The position numbers and the translations under genes are program-made. Positions 1 through 8,651 of a stretch of DNA of 53,732 bases are shown here, one piece after another. Under the pieces are notes generated by a model. It was not told where the DNA came from. It did not search any database and worked only from the letters and a program-made list of their open reading frames with translations. How positions within the stretch are numbered: the stretch's first letter is position 1; each line of letters begins with the position of its first letter. Source of the stretch: JBMHDN01 sp049889355 (lineage in GTDB: Bacteria > Pseudomonadota > Alphaproteobacteria > Puniceispirillales > Puniceispirillaceae); NCBI GenBank assembly GCA_049889355.1, contig JBMHDN010000041.1:1-53732 (forward strand), given 5' to 3'.

Positions 1-115
1 TTACCCCCCTCAATTTTCTTTCCTATCTCCCTTTTCTTGCTCTTGGCGGGGGGGAGTGCTAGGAAAGGGGCGTTGGGCAAATGCGCGCATATGTCCTTTT
101 GATATGGCGCGCTGA
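1..115. other. Upstream region of hisZ with inverted repeat
   Basis: No gene is recognisable here. The first 50 bases are pyrimidine-rich followed by a G-run. Just before the hisZ start there is an inverted repeat: GCGCGCATAT at 83-92 and ATATGGCGCGC at 102-112, with a 9-base loop and one bulged base. It ends three bases before the ATG at 116. A hairpin there could hinder initiation at 116 or mark an operator. Seen directly; the role is unknown. Confidence 0.4.
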
Positions 116-1318
116 ATGCAGGATAATGCAGGCATGACGCAAAAGACGGATTCACAAACGGATTCACAGACGTATTCAATGAGAACAGAAGCACAAACCC
201 TATTGCCAGCGGGCTTGTCAGACCTGCTTGATCCGCAGGCAACCCAGGATGCAGATGCAGCGCAAGCGGTGATGCAGCTTTTTGCCCATTTTGGCTATCA
301 GCGGGTCAAACCGCCATTGGTCGAGTTTGAGGAAACCTTGCTAGGGCAGGGGCCAGGCGCGGCATTGGCCAATCAGTCTTTCCGGGTGATGGACCCGATG
401 TCTCACAAAATGATGGCCTTGCGGGCGGATATGACAGCGCAGATGGCGCGCATCTCCGGCAGCCGTCTGGCACATCTGCCACGCCCGCTGCGCCTTGCTT
501 ATGTGGGCGAGGTGATGCGGGTGGTCCCAGATGCGCTCAACCCAGAACGCCAGATGGTTCAGGCTGGGGCAGAGTTGATTGGCCGTGATGACAGTGCAGC
601 TGTTATCGAGGTGTTGGGTTTGGCGGTCCTGGCCTTGCGCAAAGCCGGCATTACAGATTTAACCGTTGATTTGAACAGCCCGCGCCTCTTGGACAGCTTA
701 CTCAAAGATGCAGATGATGCAGCGCGCGATGCCTTGATGCTGGCGGTACGCGAACGCAATGCCGCAGATTTGGACAAGCTGGGCTCAACCGGCGCATTAC
801 TGGCCAAATTAATGGCGGCCTCTGGTGATAATCCGGATGGGCTGAAAGCGTTGGTATCGATATGTCCACCAGAAACAGCAAGCCTGTTACAGATGCTGCT
901 GGACGCTGCCAATGGTTTTAAAGAGGCGTTCGGGGATGTGAAAATCACCCTCGACCCGCTTGAAACCCGTCATTTCGATTATCACACTGGTCTTGGTTTT
1001 TCGATTTTCGGTGCAGGCTTGCGTGGTGAGATTGCCAGAGGCGGGGCTTATATCACCGGATTTGGCGAGGTGGCAACTGGCCTGTCAGTCTATATGGAAC
1101 GGGTACTAAAAGCGCTGCCTGAGCGCCTGCGCCCGCCGATGATTTATTTGCCGGTGGATGCAGGCCTGCGTGCTGGCCTTGCCTATCAGGCACGCGGCCG
1201 TCATGTGATTTTAGGGCAATATCCGGCTGGCAGTGCTGAGGCAGAAGCAGAGGCAACTCGCCTTGGCTGTCTCTATATTTTGCGTGATTTGGCAGGACAG
1301 CCCGAAGAGTTGGCCTGA
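116..1318 (+). CDS. hisZ: ATP phosphoribosyltransferase regulatory subunit HisZ
   Basis: HisZ is a catalytically dead histidyl-tRNA synthetase paralogue that partners the short form of HisG in the first step of histidine synthesis. The class II synthetase fold is visible: LLPAGLSDLLDP near the N-terminus, the motif 2-like segment with MALRADMTAQMAR, and a C-terminal FDYHTGLGFSIFG stretch. The order hisZ then purA is common in alphaproteobacteria. No hisG lies in the window. The start is uncertain: ATGs at 116, 134 and 179 are in frame, none with a strong ribosome binding site. Residues before the third are a 12-bp repeat (TDSQTDSQTYS), so the conserved protein probably begins near 179. The inverted repeat at 83-112 abuts the first ATG. 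Confidence 0.9.
   Translation: MQDNAGMTQKTDSQTDSQTYSMRTEAQTLLPAGLSDLLDPQATQDADAAQAVMQLFAHFGYQRVKPPLVEFEETLLGQGPGAALANQSFRVMDPMSHKMMALRADMTAQMARISGSRLAHLPRPLRLAYVGEVMRVVPDALNPERQMVQAGAELIGRDDSAAVIEVLGLAVLALRKAGITDLTVDLNSPRLLDSLLKDADDAARDALMLAVRERNAADLDKLGSTGALLAKLMAASGDNPDGLKALVSICPPETASLLQMLLDAANGFKEAFGDVKITLDPLETRHFDYHTGLGFSIFGAGLRGEIARGGAYITGFGEVATGLSVYMERVLKALPERLRPPMIYLPVDAGLRAGLAYQARGRHVILGQYPAGSAEAEAEATRLGCLYILRDLAGQPEELA
146..181 (+). repeat. Three tandem 12-bp units at the hisZ 5' end
   Basis: Units start at 146, 158 and 170: acggattcacaa, acggattcacag and the degenerate acgtattcaatg. The unit is in frame and encodes TDSQ repeats. The third copy contains the ATG at 179 that is the likely real start. 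This looks like replication slippage in weakly constrained sequence. Confidence 0.75.
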
Positions 1319-1423
1319 TAAGCTAAGAGATAAACAAGCTGGACAAAATTTCAGCTGAGAATAAACAAGGTTAGCCTGACCCAAACGGGCGGGTGAAAGA
1401 TGTAATACTTTAAGGATGGTAAC

Positions 1424-2719
1424 ATGTCTCATGTCGCGGTGATTGGCTCTCAATGGGGTGATGAGGGTAAAGGCAAGATTGTTGACTGGTTGTCTGAGCG
1501 TGCTGATTTGGTGGTGCGTTTTCAAGGCGGGCATAATGCTGGCCACACGCTGGTCATTGATGGTGTGGAATATAAGCTCTCGCTTCTGCCATCTGGGATT
1601 GTGCGTTCAGGCAAGCTGTCTATCATCGGCAATGGGGTGGTGGTTGACCCATTCCATCTGGTCAAAGAAATCGGCATTTTGCGTGCACAGGATGTTGAGA
1701 TTACTGCAGATAATTTGGTGCTCTCAGAAGCAGCAGCACTGATCCTGCCTATTCATGCAGCGGTGGACCAGGCACGTGAAGCCCTGAAGGGTAAAGAGAA
1801 AATTGGCACCACTGGCCGCGGTATCGGCCCAGCTTATGAAGATAAGGTGGCACGGCGCGGCCTGCGGGTGGCTGATTTAACTGATTTGGCTGGGCTGAAA
1901 GACAAGCTGGATGCGCTGGTCGCTTATCATAATATTTGGCTCAAAGCAGCGGGTGCAGAGGAAATCTCTAGCGACAGCCTCTATGCAGAACTAGCAGAGC
2001 TGGCCCCGCAACTCACCCCTTATATCGGGCGTAGCTGGCAGAGGCTGGCTGAAGCACGCAAGGCTGGCAAGCGGATATTATTTGAAGGTGCACAAGGGGT
2101 CATGCTGGATATTGACCATGGCACCTACCCGTTTGTGACCTCATCGAATACTGTGGCCGGACAGGCTGCTAATGGCACAGGTACAGGCCCAACCACCATC
2201 GGTTTTGTGCTTGGGATTACCAAGGCCTATACCACCCGTGTGGGGCAGGGGCCTTTCCCAACTGAAGATTTTGGTGCAGATGGCGACCGGATGGGCGAGC
2301 GTGGCCGCGAATTTGGTACGGTAACAGGTCGTAAGCGCCGCTGTGGCTGGTTTGACGCCGTTATGGTGCGTCAGGCAGGGTTGACTGCTGGCATTACTGG
2401 TATGGCACTCACCAAGCTGGATGTGCTGGACGGGTTTGAGACACTGAAAATCTGTATCGGCTATGAGCTGAATGGTGAGAGGCTGGATTATTTCCCCTCT
2501 GAAGCAGCTGCACAGGCTGCCTGCACGCCGATTTATGAAGAAATGCCTGGCTGGTCAGAGACCACCTATGGCGCGCGTTCATGGGCGGAATTGCCAGCCA
2601 ATGCGGTGAAATATATCCGCCGGCTTGAAGAGCTAACCGGCATGCCGGTTTCTCTGCTCTCCACCAGCCCTGAGCGAGACGACACCATTTTGGTCCGCGA
2701 CCCCTTCGGCGAGATTTAA
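1424..2719 (+). CDS. purA: Adenylosuccinate synthetase PurA
   Basis: PurA joins IMP and aspartate using GTP to make adenylosuccinate, the committed step to AMP, in the cytosol. The protein has 431 residues, the usual length. The N-terminal GSQWGDEGKGKIVD loop carries the catalytic Asp and phosphate-binding glycines. FQGGHNAGHT with the catalytic His follows, then GTTGRGIGPAYEDK, FEGAQGVMLDIDHGTYPFVT and GTVTGRKRRCGWFD. The start at 1424 follows AAGGA (1411-1415) at suitable spacing. It lies 105 bp after hisZ in the same direction and could be co-transcribed. Rare confidence problems do not arise; all key motifs are intact. Confidence 0.98.
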   Translation: MSHVAVIGSQWGDEGKGKIVDWLSERADLVVRFQGGHNAGHTLVIDGVEYKLSLLPSGIVRSGKLSIIGNGVVVDPFHLVKEIGILRAQDVEITADNLVLSEAAALILPIHAAVDQAREALKGKEKIGTTGRGIGPAYEDKVARRGLRVADLTDLAGLKDKLDALVAYHNIWLKAAGAEEISSDSLYAELAELAPQLTPYIGRSWQRLAEARKAGKRILFEGAQGVMLDIDHGTYPFVTSSNTVAGQAANGTGTGPTTIGFVLGITKAYTTRVGQGPFPTEDFGADGDRMGERGREFGTVTGRKRRCGWFDAVMVRQAGLTAGITGMALTKLDVLDGFETLKICIGYELNGERLDYFPSEAAAQAACTPIYEEMPGWSETTYGARSWAELPANAVKYIRRLEELTGMPVSLLSTSPERDDTILVRDPFGEI

Positions 2720-2772
2720 TCTGCTGAAAAAGCTGCTTAGCAAAAGGTCAGGTTAACAGAGAAGCTAGCCTT

Positions 2773-3672
2773 TTATTCCGGTTGTGGCAGGAGGTTGAGC
2801 TCTGCTGCTTTGTGGCGGACGGCTTCAGCCAGCTTTTCAAAGGCCCGGACTTCAATCTGGCGGATACGCTCACGGCTGACATCAAATTCCGAGGCCAGCT
2901 CTTCGAGTGTCAGAGGCGGGTCCATCAGGCGGCGAGCCTCAATGATACGCTGTTCACGCGCATTGAGGCCAGCCATAGCTTGGGCCATCAGACGCTGGCG
3001 TTTATCCAGCTCATCACTCTCAGCAAAGCTGGTTTCCTGATCAATGCGATCATCTTCAATCCAGTCCTGCCATTCACCAGAGCCTTCGCCATCCTGGCTG
3101 AGCGGCGTATTGAGCGAGCGATCACCGCCAGACATGCGCTGGTTCATCGATACCACATCATCTTCAGATACGTTCAACTCATCTGCAATATGGGTGATTT
3201 GTTCAGGCTTTAAATCACCACCATCAATCGCGTTAATCTGGCCTTTAATCCGGCGCAGATTGAAAAACAGCTTCTTTTGAGCCGCGGTGGTGCCGATTTT
3301 CACCAGAGACCAGCTGCGCAGGATATATTCCTGAATAGAGGCTTTAATCCACCACATGGCATAGGTCGCAAGGCGGAAACCGCGCTCAGGGTCAAATTTC
3401 TTGACCGCATGCATCATGCCGACATTGCCTTCAGAAATCAGGTCAGCCAGCGGCAGGCCATAGCCGCGATAGCCCATTGCGATTTTGGCAACAAGGCGTA
3501 AATGGCTTGTTACCAGCTGATGTGCAGCATCAACATCGCCGCGCTCAGCCCAGTTTTTGGCCAGCATATATTCTTCATCTGGTTTCAGCATCGGAAATTG
3601 GCGTATCTGATCGAGATAGCGCGAGAGGTTTCCGTCAGGTGTCAGTGCCGGTATGACCGCATTTTTGCTCAT
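2773..3672 (-). CDS. rpoH: RNA polymerase sigma-32 factor RpoH
   Basis: Heat-shock sigma factor of the sigma-70 family that directs RNA polymerase to chaperone and protease promoters. The 299-residue length fits. Region 2 is clear: a DLISEGNVGMMHAVKKFDP stretch and then FRLATYAMWWIKASIQEYILRS, the core-binding and -10 recognition helices. The WSLVKIGTTAAQKKLFFNLRR segment is characteristic of RpoH rather than RpoD. Region 4 ends with LEELASEFDVSRERIRQIE, the -35 helix-turn-helix. It converges on purA across about 50 bp. Some alphaproteobacteria carry more than one RpoH; this could be one of several. Confidence 0.96.
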   Translation of the reverse strand: MSKNAVIPALTPDGNLSRYLDQIRQFPMLKPDEEYMLAKNWAERGDVDAAHQLVTSHLRLVAKIAMGYRGYGLPLADLISEGNVGMMHAVKKFDPERGFRLATYAMWWIKASIQEYILRSWSLVKIGTTAAQKKLFFNLRRIKGQINAIDGGDLKPEQITHIADELNVSEDDVVSMNQRMSGGDRSLNTPLSQDGEGSGEWQDWIEDDRIDQETSFAESDELDKRQRLMAQAMAGLNAREQRIIEARRLMDPPLTLEELASEFDVSRERIRQIEVRAFEKLAEAVRHKAAELNLLPQPE

Positions 3673-3757
3673 AGACCAACCCTTTCTTATCTCCTGTTAT
3701 CCCCACTATTTTGTATATGGGAAGCCGGAACGGGTTTGTAAAGAGGCTGAATCGAGC

Positions 3758-4762
3758 TCAGCCACCTGTTGCGCGGCGGGCGATAAAAGCTTCCATCTGT
3801 TTTAGCAGGTTTTGCATATCTGCCGGCAGGTCTGTTTCGAAATGCAGATGCTGGCCAGTAATGGGATGGTCAAACCCCAATATAGCAGCATGCAAGGCCT
3901 GACGCGGGAAGGCCCGTAATGCAGAGAGCCCCTCGCGGCTGGTCCTATCTGGCATCTGGCCTGCACGCGGGGCTCGCCCATAGAGCGGATCGCCAATCAA
4001 CCCATGACCGATATGGGCCATATGGACCCGAATTTGGTGGGTGCGGCCGGTCTCGAGCACACATTCCACCAGGGCCCCGAAAGGCGGCAAATCGCGCAAG
4101 GTAGAATAATGGGTACGGGCATCTCTGCCATCGGCGATCACAGCCTGGCGTTTGCGATCTGTTTTATGCCGGCCAAGCGGGGCATCCACAACGCCTGATC
4201 TGGCCTGAGGCAAGCCCCAGATAAGGGCCTGATAGCGTCTGTCCATATCATGTTTGGCAAACATCTTGCTGAGCTTCTGATGCGCGGCTTCTGATTTGGC
4301 AGCGACCATCACACCAGATGTATCCTTATCCAGCCGGTGGACAATCCCAGGGCGCATGACCCCGCCAATGCCACTCAGGCTATCGCCGCAATGGGCCATC
4401 AGCGCATTGACCAATGTGCCAGTCTCAGAGCCAGGTGCAGGATGTACCACCAGACCTACAGGCTTATTTACCAAAATCAGATGCTCATCTTCATATAAGA
4501 TATCCAGCGGGATATCTTCAGCTTGAGGCGCCGCTTCAACTGCAATCGGTAGGATCAGGTGATAATGCTGGTCTGGTTTGACGGATGCAGCGGGATTCGA
4601 TATTTTCGCGCCATTACAGGTCAGATGCCCGTTTTGGATCAGCTGTTTCACGCGTGAACGCGATAAATCATCGCGCGCCGCTGTCTCTGCCAGATACCGG
4701 TCAAGGCGGGTGCCTGTATCGGTTTCAGACGAGGTGAATGTTAATTCAATTTCTTCGCTCAT
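3758..4762 (-). CDS. rluD: 23S rRNA pseudouridine synthase, RluD type
   Basis: Converts uridines in the helix 69 loop of 23S rRNA to pseudouridine. It has an N-terminal S4 RNA-binding domain (SRSRVKQLIQNGHLTCNG) and an RluA-family catalytic domain with the signature GIVHRLDKDTSGVMVAAKS near residue 145, which contains the catalytic Asp. VECVLETGRTHQIRVHMAHIGHGL follows. I chose the ATG at 4762 (MSEEIEL) over the ATG four codons upstream because S4-type proteins usually begin this way; the signal is weak. It is divergent from the small membrane protein gene at 4798, with only 35 bp between starts, so the promoters must be compact or overlapping. Confidence 0.9.
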   Translation of the reverse strand: MSEEIELTFTSSETDTGTRLDRYLAETAARDDLSRSRVKQLIQNGHLTCNGAKISNPAASVKPDQHYHLILPIAVEAAPQAEDIPLDILYEDEHLILVNKPVGLVVHPAPGSETGTLVNALMAHCGDSLSGIGGVMRPGIVHRLDKDTSGVMVAAKSEAAHQKLSKMFAKHDMDRRYQALIWGLPQARSGVVDAPLGRHKTDRKRQAVIADGRDARTHYSTLRDLPPFGALVECVLETGRTHQIRVHMAHIGHGLIGDPLYGRAPRAGQMPDRTSREGLSALRAFPRQALHAAILGFDHPITGQHLHFETDLPADMQNLLKQMEAFIARRATGG

Positions 4763-4797
4763 AGACCGGACCATAGCTGTTAAAGGGATAAATCACA

Positions 4798-5139
4798 ATG
4801 ACAGACCAGAAATTAGAGCCAACTGAGCATGCCAGTGCTGATCAGCCTGCCTTGTCTGACAAGATGGTCAGCCGGTTAAAACTGGTATCGGGCCTGATGG
4901 GGGTTGCGATTATCATCTGTTTTATCCTGCTGATCTATGGGCTGGCCCAGAAAGCAGGTGAATTAAGTGATATGCCAAAAGAAGCCCGCTTCACCTTGCC
5001 AAAAGACAGTCAGCTGAAATCTATGTTTGCGGGTTCAGACGGGCATGTGCGTCTCTGGCTTCAAATGCCAGATGGCGATATGATCCTCACGCTTGATGGG
5101 TCAGGTGCTGAGGCAGGGCGCCTCTATTTGGATCGCTGA
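4798..5139 (+). CDS. Small single-pass membrane protein, DUF6476-like
   Basis: A 113-residue protein with a hydrophilic N-terminus, one membrane segment at about residues 33-55 (GLMGVAIIICFILLIYGLAQ) and a soluble C-terminal half ending in short beta-like repeats (VRLWLQMPDGDMILTLD). The pattern, and its place beside rluD, match the alphaproteobacterial DUF6476 family as I know it; the function is not established. It overlaps nothing and is divergent from rluD. The gene end (5139) almost touches the convergent gene that ends at 5148. Confidence 0.8.
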   Translation: MTDQKLEPTEHASADQPALSDKMVSRLKLVSGLMGVAIIICFILLIYGLAQKAGELSDMPKEARFTLPKDSQLKSMFAGSDGHVRLWLQMPDGDMILTLDGSGAEAGRLYLDR

Positions 5140-5147
5140 GCCCTTTT

Positions 5148-5495
5148 TTAGCTGCCGCTACCAATATCATAGATGATACGTGATATCTCTGATTCCAGCG
5201 GGAATGAGAGCATGCCCATCACATCATAGCCTAGCATATAAGGCATAAGATAAAAGCGGATCATAAAGAAGAACCAGGCCACATAGACAGGATAGAGCCG
5301 CGGGACAAGAAAGGCCGGCGTAATTGGCCCAAAACGCTTGATGATGGGATCTGTAACCCGGACAAAAAACCGCATAAAGAAAAACCGGCTGTCATCTGGC
5401 AGGAAAATAGACATGCCAAAACGCCCGAGCAGGGTCCACATAATGGCACCAAGCGCATAGTCAATGAGCAATATCCAAAGCGGAAAAGCATCCAT
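5148..5495 (-). CDS. Small membrane protein, YggT-like
   Basis: A 115-residue protein with two hydrophobic segments: about residues 3-30 (WILLIDYALGAIMWTLLGRF) and 70-95 (VPRLYPVYVAWFFFMIRFYL). Between them is FVRVTDPIIKRFGP, which resembles the DP(I/L)..RFRR linker of YggT family proteins. I chose the start at 5495 because AGGGGGA lies about seven bases upstream; a longer frame back to 5552 lacks such a site. YggT-like assignment is by motif resemblance only. It may be a small accessory inner-membrane protein. Confidence 0.7.
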   Translation of the reverse strand: MDAFPLWILLIDYALGAIMWTLLGRFGMSIFLPDDSRFFFMRFFVRVTDPIIKRFGPITPAFLVPRLYPVYVAWFFFMIRFYLMPYMLGYDVMGMLSFPLESEISRIIYDIGSGS

Positions 5496-5600
5496 CTGAT
5501 TTATCCCCCTAAAATCACTTACCCACCCTAGCATAGCCGCCAGTTGTTTCAACTGGAAAGCCAGTGGCTTTTGCAGATTGGAAAAGCCCTTATCGGCATT

Positions 5601-5628
5601 AAAAAACCGGGGCAGTTTCCTGCCCCGG
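5601..5628 (-). terminator. Intrinsic terminator of the symporter operon
   Basis: Perfect 9-bp stem CCGGGGCAG / CTGCCCCGG (5607-5615 and 5620-5628). Read on the minus strand the loop is GAAA and the stem is followed by six T residues (5606-5601). It lies 35 bp downstream of the symporter stop codon. Confidence 0.93.
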
Positions 5629-5662
5629 CTTTGTAAAAATAGTGTGTATCAGTCTGGCTGAT

Positions 5663-7492
5663 TTAGCTCTGGATAACCTTACCAGATGGGATGCGGATTT
5701 CATCCACCATCTTCTGGGTTTCAGCATCCGGCTCTTCTGTCATCAGGCTGACTGCGATCATCAGCACCGCACTCACCGGCATACCGATCATGCCAAAGCG
5801 CAGGCCATCAAGACCCAGCCATGGTGTACCGCCAGCGAACTGGACATAATACAGATAGGCAAAACCAGCCAGGAAACCACCAATCATACCGGCAATCGCC
5901 CCTTGACGGTTGGCCCGCTTCCACCAGATGCCAAGCACCAGCGGGAAGAACAGACCTGAGTTGGCAAAACAGAATGCCCAAGCCACAGCACCCAGAATTG
6001 ACGTCAGCTTGAGAGAGGCAACAAGCGCCCCTGCCGCACCCACGCCAAGAAGCAGGATTCGGGCCACAAGCAGACGTGTTTTGGTGTCTGACTTTGGATC
6101 GATCATCTTGTAATACAGGTCATGTGACAGCGCGTTGGCAATCGCCAGCAACAGACCATCAGCGGTTGACATAGCAGCCGCAAGACCACCAGCGGCCACC
6201 AGACCTGAGATCACATAAGGCAGGCCAGCAATTTCAGGTGTCGCCAGCACAACAATATCTGCTTTCATGAAAAATTCATTCACTTGCAGAATACCATCGC
6301 CATTGCCATCAACAATCTTCAAGAAGCCAACATTGCCCCATTTCTGGATCCAGTCGAGTGCCTGAACATCAGCAATAGACTTGCCCATAATCCCTGTTGC
6401 CAGATTACCATCGAGCAGAGACAGCTTGGTGAAAGTTGCCAATGCAGGTGCGGTGAAATACAGCAGGAAGATGAAGAATAAAGACCAGCCCACAGATGCG
6501 CGTGCCGCCTTTACAGATTCAGTGGTGAAATAGCGCATCAGCACGTGTGGCAGAGATGCAGTACCTGCCATCATACACAAGACCAATGTCGCAAATTTCC
6601 ACTTTTCCATAGTGGTTGTGGCCGGCTCAAAGATTGAAACCTTCAAAGCTGCCAGACCACCTGCTTCTGCTTGTGCAGCTGCAGTTGGAAGCAAGCTGCC
6701 AACACCCAGCTGGCCTTCCAGTTCCTTAACCCGCATCACCGCATCGCCATAAGCAAGCTGAGGGATTGGGCCATAACCAGTCTTCATTGACATCCAGACC
6801 ACAGGGATCAGATAGGCAATAATCAGCACGATATATTGGGCTACTTGTGTCCATGTAACCGCGCGCATACCGCCCAGCATAGAACAGACCAAAATACCGG
6901 CCAGTCCTAGCCAAACACCGACTTCAAACGGAATCTGCAAGGCACGTGAGGCCACAATACCAGTACCGGTAATCTGGGCTGTCACATAGGTAAATGAGGC
7001 GACCACCAGAATGATCACCGCACATAAACGCGCCACATTACCGCCATAACGTGTGCCAATAAAATCTGGCACAGTGTAACAGCCGAATTTACGCAAATAT
7101 GGGGCCATCAGCGAGGCCACAAGCACATAACCGCCTGTCCAGCCGACCAGGAACGCCATATAAGGATAGCCTTTGAGGTAAATACCACCAGCCATCGCAA
7201 TAAATGACGCGCCTGACATCCAGTCTGAACCGGTTGCCATGCCGTTAAACACAGCAGGAACAGACCGCCCTGCCACATAATATTCATCTGACTGCATTGT
7301 GCGAGACAGAACACCAATGAGGGCGTAGATCGCAATCGTAAAGCCCACAAACATATAGCCAATCGCGTCAGCACCTACACCGGCCTGTTCGAGAATGGCC
7401 ATCAAAATCACAAATGCCAGAAAGCCGAGCGTATAAAGCCCGTAAATCTTCCCGAGATTTGCGATGAATCCACCTTCTAGTTTAATCATCAC
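5663..7492 (-). CDS. Sodium:solute symporter large subunit (VC_2705-type)
   Basis: A 609-residue SSSF transporter with about 13 membrane helices. Typical segments are GSDWMSGASFIAMAGGIYLKG (sodium-site region), GCYTVPDFIGTRYGG and VAAGGLAAAMSTADGLLLAI. Together with the DUF4212 small subunit just upstream it matches the two-component class exemplified by Vibrio VC_2705, relatives of the acetate permease ActP. The substrate, probably a small carboxylate, is not readable from sequence. Residues 395-406, in an extracytoplasmic loop, form a canonical EF-hand calcium loop (DGNGDGILQVNE), reported separately. The start codon is 28 bp from the small-subunit stop and follows GGAG, and a strong terminator lies downstream, so the two genes form an operon. 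Confidence 0.93.
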   Translation of the reverse strand: MMIKLEGGFIANLGKIYGLYTLGFLAFVILMAILEQAGVGADAIGYMFVGFTIAIYALIGVLSRTMQSDEYYVAGRSVPAVFNGMATGSDWMSGASFIAMAGGIYLKGYPYMAFLVGWTGGYVLVASLMAPYLRKFGCYTVPDFIGTRYGGNVARLCAVIILVVASFTYVTAQITGTGIVASRALQIPFEVGVWLGLAGILVCSMLGGMRAVTWTQVAQYIVLIIAYLIPVVWMSMKTGYGPIPQLAYGDAVMRVKELEGQLGVGSLLPTAAAQAEAGGLAALKVSIFEPATTTMEKWKFATLVLCMMAGTASLPHVLMRYFTTESVKAARASVGWSLFFIFLLYFTAPALATFTKLSLLDGNLATGIMGKSIADVQALDWIQKWGNVGFLKIVDGNGDGILQVNEFFMKADIVVLATPEIAGLPYVISGLVAAGGLAAAMSTADGLLLAIANALSHDLYYKMIDPKSDTKTRLLVARILLLGVGAAGALVASLKLTSILGAVAWAFCFANSGLFFPLVLGIWWKRANRQGAIAGMIGGFLAGFAYLYYVQFAGGTPWLGLDGLRFGMIGMPVSAVLMIAVSLMTEEPDAETQKMVDEIRIPSGKVIQS

Positions 7493-7519
7493 TATATCTC
7501 CTTAAAAGCGGTATATTGC

Positions 7520-7777
7520 TTAGTCTTCAGCGACGCCGCATTCTCTGTCGATTTTGTTCTGCTGGTTCGCAAACCAGAAAACCAAAATCACAAATGCGAC
7601 CTGTGAACCCTGTCCGGCCATGTAAAAGCCGAACGGGAAGCCCAAAAAGGTTACACCCGACAAGCTGTCGGCGAACCAATGAACGACATATGAGAAGACG
7701 AACCATATCGCCAAGGTGATATAAAGCAGGCGCTTGGTCCGAGACCAATGGTCCTGCTTAGTCGAAGCTTCGCTCAT
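7520..7777 (-). CDS. Sodium/solute symporter small subunit (DUF4212)
   Basis: An 85-residue protein with two predicted membrane helices (LLYITLAIWFVFSYVVHWF and FGFYMAGQGSQVAFVILVFW). The sequence LGFPFGFYMAGQGS is typical of the DUF4212 small subunit that accompanies VC_2705-type symporters. I chose the ATG at 7777 because AGGGGGA precedes it by six bases; a longer frame extends to 7810 without a signal. It is first in the operon with the large subunit. Presumably it is needed for assembly or coupling of the transporter; this is inferred from the conserved pairing. Confidence 0.92.
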   Translation of the reverse strand: MSEASTKQDHWSRTKRLLYITLAIWFVFSYVVHWFADSLSGVTFLGFPFGFYMAGQGSQVAFVILVFWFANQQNKIDRECGVAED

Positions 7778-7997
7778 AATTTCCCCCTGAAAAGACGAAG
7801 CTGCAGCCAACCAGACTAACTTTTCTACTTTTTTGCCTCTAGCTGCATTGCTCCTTCAGACTAGACTCATGCCAGCGATACATGGCACAACCAAACAGAA
7901 CGGCCATATCACTGACACACGAATTGTAGCGTCAATAGACACTCAGTGTTTCAAGCCTAGCGCATAAATGTAAAGAAACAAACAAAAACGAACAAAA

Positions 7998-8651
7998 ATG
8001 ATCATGCTGCGTTCACTTGTTTCCAATATCGGGGCGAAATTCAGAACCATTTTCAAGCTTAACCCGCCTCAGCCTATCACCAGCATAGATGAGGCACAGC
8101 GTTATTTGGCCGGCACTTCAGCCTATATTTCGCAATTCACATTATATGCTTATGTCAAAGCGCGTGCCGGCACCCGGTTTCCCGAATTATTCGAAAATGA
8201 GACTTACCTGACGTCTTTAAAAATTGCCCGCTGGCATATTTTTGCTGCTTGTTTGTCTGATCTCTGTCTATATTTTGGGGCCAGATTGGCAGCCCAGGCC
8301 AGATGCCCTGCAGAAGAATGCGCTCGGATCACAGCTGAATTAATGGGTGCCGCGCTGGCTGAGCAAGAGCAAGAGGACATCCCGCTGGCTGATTTGCTGG
8401 CCTATTTACCGCTATATCAAGACCGTGTCAGCCAGATAGACTGGTTCAGTTATGCGGTAGGGCCAGATGCGTTCACCACCTCACCTGAGGCGCTGATGAA
8501 ATGGGCCCCGATTGATGAAGGTATGAAGGCACAGGATGCTGGAAATGTTACCCACAATCTGGCGATGCGCTGGAAACATATTCGCGCAGAGCTTGTTCAG
8601 CGCCTCGAAGCTGACGCAGTTATCGATGACGCCAAAAAATCGACCAATTAA
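7998..8651 (+). CDS. Conserved-looking hypothetical protein, 217 aa
   Basis: I do not recognise the family. The protein is soluble, has no signal peptide and is mostly alpha-helical by composition. It is rich in Ala, Leu and aromatic residues (YISQFTLYAYVKARAGTRFP; WHIFAACLSDLCLYFGARL) and has a Lys/Asp tail. Possible starts are ATG 7998 and ATG 8004; neither has a good ribosome binding site and the leader is A-rich. The stop codon lies in the first unit of a 14-bp tandem repeat (8640-8709). It is divergent from the symporter operon with about 220 bp between starts. Confidence 0.75.
   Translation: MIMLRSLVSNIGAKFRTIFKLNPPQPITSIDEAQRYLAGTSAYISQFTLYAYVKARAGTRFPELFENETYLTSLKIARWHIFAACLSDLCLYFGARLAAQARCPAEECARITAELMGAALAEQEQEDIPLADLLAYLPLYQDRVSQIDWFSYAVGPDAFTTSPEALMKWAPIDEGMKAQDAGNVTHNLAMRWKHIRAELVQRLEADAVIDDAKKSTN

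Noticed and set aside
2720..2772. Terminator between the convergent purA and rpoH
   Set aside because: Only a short AAAGG/CCTTT pairing with a long loop is visible; too weak to call.
7911..7950. CACTGA...TCAGTG inverted repeat in the symporter promoter region as an operator
   Set aside because: Six-base arms separated by nearly 30 bases are expected by chance; no further support.
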